Source of the DNA: Desulfovibrio sp.
GTDB taxonomy: Bacteria; Desulfobacterota; Desulfovibrionia; Desulfovibrionales; Desulfovibrionaceae
Reading direction: 5' to 3'
Length of the DNA: 8,203 nucleotides
NCBI GenBank assembly: GCA_020217165.1
Contig: JAIWOE010000165.1
Coordinates: forward strand, 1 to 8,203
How positions within the stretch are numbered: the first letter of the stretch is position 1; every line of letters begins with the position of its first letter. A model generated the notes under the pieces. The model saw only the letters and a program-made list of their open reading frames with translations. It did not search any database and was not told the DNA's origin. Shown in pieces: positions 6,837 through 8,203 of the stretch. Made by a program: the position numbers and the translations under genes.

Positions 6837-7414
6837 TGTTCCAGGAGGTCTCGTCGGGATTGCGGGCTCCCACGCCCACGCGCCAACTGCGCAGGGCAAA
6901 GCCGTCCCGGCATGCGTTCCCAAACCTGCCACGCACGCCCCTGGTGCTGGTGTGCGACAGCCTGCGCCATGCCTCCAGCGCTGGCAACGTCCTGCGTCTG
7001 GCAGATGCCTTTCTGTTGGAAAAGGTCTGGCTTTGTGGCGACACGGCCATGCCCGGCTCGCCCAAGATGCGCCGCAGCACCAAGGGGGTGGAGCGCTGGG
7101 TGCCCTGGGAGCTGGCCGAGGACCCCTTGCCCGTGGTGCAGCGGTACCGCGAGGCAGGGTATGGCGTGGTGTGCCTTGAGCTGGCGGAAGCCAGCGTCTC
7201 CCCGTACGAGGCGCGGCTGCCCATGCCTGCCTGTCTGGTGCTGGGCAACGAGCGCCGGGGCGTGGACCCTCGCATTCTGGACCTGGCGGATGTGATTCTC
7301 GAACTGCCCAGCCAGGGCATGGGCAACTCCATGAACGTGGGCTCGGCCGCGGCCATCAGCATCTTTGAAATCTGCCGTCAGGCGCGAGTGCGGGGGGACG
7401 CCCATGGCGCCTGA
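6836..7414 (+). CDS. SpoU/TrmH-family RNA 2'-O-ribose methyltransferase
   Basis: A 192-residue SPOUT methyltransferase that would transfer a methyl group from S-adenosylmethionine to a ribose 2'-OH of tRNA or rRNA. The three family motifs are clear: SAGNVLRLADAF with N51 and R54 (motif 1), CLVLGNERRGV with G137, N138 and E139 (motif 2), and LPSQGMGNSMNVGSAAAI at 157-174 (motif 3, the knot that binds the cofactor). The first 33 residues are basic (RQLRRAKPSR) and there is no separate ribosomal L30e-like substrate domain, so it is a short form; the target position cannot be read. The ATG overlaps the transaldolase stop by one base (TGATG), and GGAGG (6827-6831) lies four bases upstream, so translational coupling is likely. 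A TTG at 6833 is a less likely alternative start. Confidence 0.88.
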   Translation: MFQEVSSGLRAPTPTRQLRRAKPSRHAFPNLPRTPLVLVCDSLRHASSAGNVLRLADAFLLEKVWLCGDTAMPGSPKMRRSTKGVERWVPWELAEDPLPVVQRYREAGYGVVCLELAEASVSPYEARLPMPACLVLGNERRGVDPRILDLADVILELPSQGMGNSMNVGSAAAISIFEICRQARVRGDAHGA

Positions 7415-7916
7415 ACCGGTGGCCATCCGCCACGCCGAACCTGCCGACGTCCAGGCGGTGCTCCGGCTGCTCCGCGAGACGGTGGAGGCCATTCCGGATG
7501 CCTGGTACACGCCGCTTCAACGCGAGTCCTGGAAGGCCTTGTTCACCGAGGACGCCCTGGCCGGCTTGCTGCAGCGCCAGGCACAGCCCCAGGGCCTGAC
7601 CCATGCGCTGGTGGTCGAGGACGCCTCCCGCATGATGGCATTCGCCTGCCTTGCCGGCGATGAGGTGAAGATGTTGTATGTTCACCCGTCGGCCCAGGGA
7701 ACCGGGCTTGGCGGCCAGTTGCTGACGCAATTGGAGACCGAGGCCCGGCGGCGCGGCGTGTCCCGGCTGCGGTTGAGAGCCTCGGCCAATGCCCTGGGAT
7801 TCTACAAGGGCCGGGGCTATGCCCGGGATCTTGGCAACGCCAGCTCGGCCACCGGTTCGACCAGTTGCGATTGCGGCGGCCAGGTGCTGTGTACCTGGCT
7901 GGCCAAAACCCTTTGA
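7404..7916 (+). CDS. GNAT-family N-acetyltransferase, substrate unknown
   Basis: A 170-residue GNAT protein that should use acetyl-CoA to acetylate an amine. The sequence opens with the usual VAIRHAEPADVQAVLRLLRE (6-25). Motif A is strong: VKMLYVHPSAQGTGLGGQLL (88-107), with the QGTGLG pyrophosphate loop for CoA. Motif B-like ANALGFYKGRGY (129-139) follows. The C-terminal tail after residue 140 is unusual in holding a cysteine cluster, SCDCGG (C155, C157) and C163. The start at 7404 is preceded by GGGGGGA (7392-7398) and overlaps the methyltransferase gene by 11 bases; an in-frame upstream ATG at 7365 lies deeper inside that gene and adds residues unlike the family. The substrate is not evident, and RimI/PhnO-like or small-molecule roles are all possible. 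Confidence 0.87.
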   Translation: MAPEPVAIRHAEPADVQAVLRLLRETVEAIPDAWYTPLQRESWKALFTEDALAGLLQRQAQPQGLTHALVVEDASRMMAFACLAGDEVKMLYVHPSAQGTGLGGQLLTQLETEARRRGVSRLRLRASANALGFYKGRGYARDLGNASSATGSTSCDCGGQVLCTWLAKTL

Positions 7917-7984
7917 GCATGTTGCGACAGTTCATCCGTCAATCATGCCATCTGTCCAGCCGTCATCTTCCGCTCCTGAAAATC

Positions 7985-8002
7985 ACATAATGTAAATTAT
8001 GT
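7985..8002. promoter_or_regulatory. Short AT-rich palindrome, possible operator
   Basis: ACATAAT (7985-7991) and ATTATGT (7996-8002) are perfect inverted copies around GTAA. The site stands in an AT-rich stretch (about 7975-8060) that contrasts with the GC-rich surroundings, some 140 bases before the TusA-like gene. Such symmetry suits a dimeric regulator, and a -10-like TATCCT lies at 8012-8017. No known box was matched with confidence, and short AT palindromes also arise by chance. Confidence 0.3.
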
Positions 8003-8093
8003 TAACTTTCATATCCTGCTGAAATTCAAGCTCTCCTTCCTATTCCATTCATTTTTTCGATTTGTCCGTTGCGTTGTTCTGGATGCACTCGAT

Positions 8094-8122
8094 TTGACAT
8101 CCCCGTTTCCTGCAAGGCATTG
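8094..8122 (+). promoter_or_regulatory. Weak candidate promoter upstream of the TusA-like gene
   Basis: TTGACA (8094-8099) is a perfect -35 hexamer, but the sequence 17 bases later (GCATTG, 8117-8122) is a poor -10. If used, the transcript would start near 8129, almost on top of the GGAGG ribosome site (8131-8135), which is uncomfortably short. The true promoter may lie further upstream in the AT-rich region. Confidence 0.22.
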
Positions 8123-8141
8123 CATGTACTGGAGGATGTCC

Positions 8142-8203
8142 ATGAATCTACCCGATCCCGCCGAAACCATGTCCCTTGACTGTCGCGGGCTTGCGTGCCC
8201 GCA
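8142..8203 (+). CDS. TusA/YedF-type sulfur-carrier protein, N-terminal part only
   Basis: The reading frame runs off the right edge after 20 full codons: MNLPDPAETMSLDCRGLACP. The LDCRGLACP stretch is the start of the TusA/SirA/YedF fold, whose first cysteine of the C-P-x-P motif (C19 here) carries a persulfide. TusA passes sulfur for tRNA thiolation or sulfur oxidation chemistry; YedF-type proteins fuse this domain to a DsrE-like part and travel with selenium metabolism. The two cannot be told apart from the fragment. GGAGG (8131-8135) six bases upstream fixes the start at 8142; an ATG at 8136 directly abuts that site and an internal ATG at codon 10 lacks one. C14 in LDC is a second cysteine just upstream. 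Confidence 0.83.
   Translation, partial: MNLPDPAETMSLDCRGLACP

Noticed and set aside
8070..8135. Possible sigma-54 promoter before the TusA-like gene
   Set aside because: No GG-N10-GC pair with the surrounding consensus was found at correct spacing.

Overview
The window reads as a chromosomal housekeeping segment of a GC-rich Gram-negative anaerobe, most likely a Desulfovibrio-like sulfate reducer. The pointers are the style of the LL-diaminopimelate aminotransferase, the three-part DHH/CBS/tRNA nucleotidyltransferase protein and the start of a TusA/YedF-type protein. This placement is inferred from protein character, not from a marker gene. No tRNA, rRNA, CRISPR array, insertion sequence or prophage was seen.

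Layout. Positions 1-46 hold what looks like the last 14 codons of a plus-strand gene, followed by a strong intrinsic terminator (72-103). A minus-strand pair fills 131-3792: xerD is transcribed first, and its stop codon overlaps by ATGA the start of a 913-residue DHH phosphoesterase / CBS pair / tRNA nucleotidyltransferase fusion. A short divergent control region (3793-3988) carries a perfect TTGACA -35 element that points into dapL (3989-5161). A perfect 16-bp hairpin separates dapL from a tight plus-strand cluster: folK (folate synthesis), a small membrane-anchored YHS-type cysteine protein, a small transaldolase, a SpoU/TrmH-family RNA 2'-O-methyltransferase and a GNAT acetyltransferase (5234-7916). 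The last three genes touch or overlap. An AT-rich gap (7917-8141) holds a small palindrome and leads into the first 62 bases of a TusA/YedF-type sulfur-carrier gene that runs off the right edge.

How the genes relate. The minus pair joins chromosome-dimer resolution to tRNA 3'-end maturation by translational coupling, with no obvious biochemical link. DapL makes LL-diaminopimelate in one step for lysine and peptidoglycan. The folK-to-GNAT cluster mixes folate, central carbon and RNA modification roles and looks like a general housekeeping operon. The least explained member is the YHS-type membrane protein. I found no convincing new defence or mobile system. The points most worth a second look are the three-part nucleotidyltransferase, the YHS protein, the dapL-folK hairpin and the AT-rich region before the TusA-like gene.
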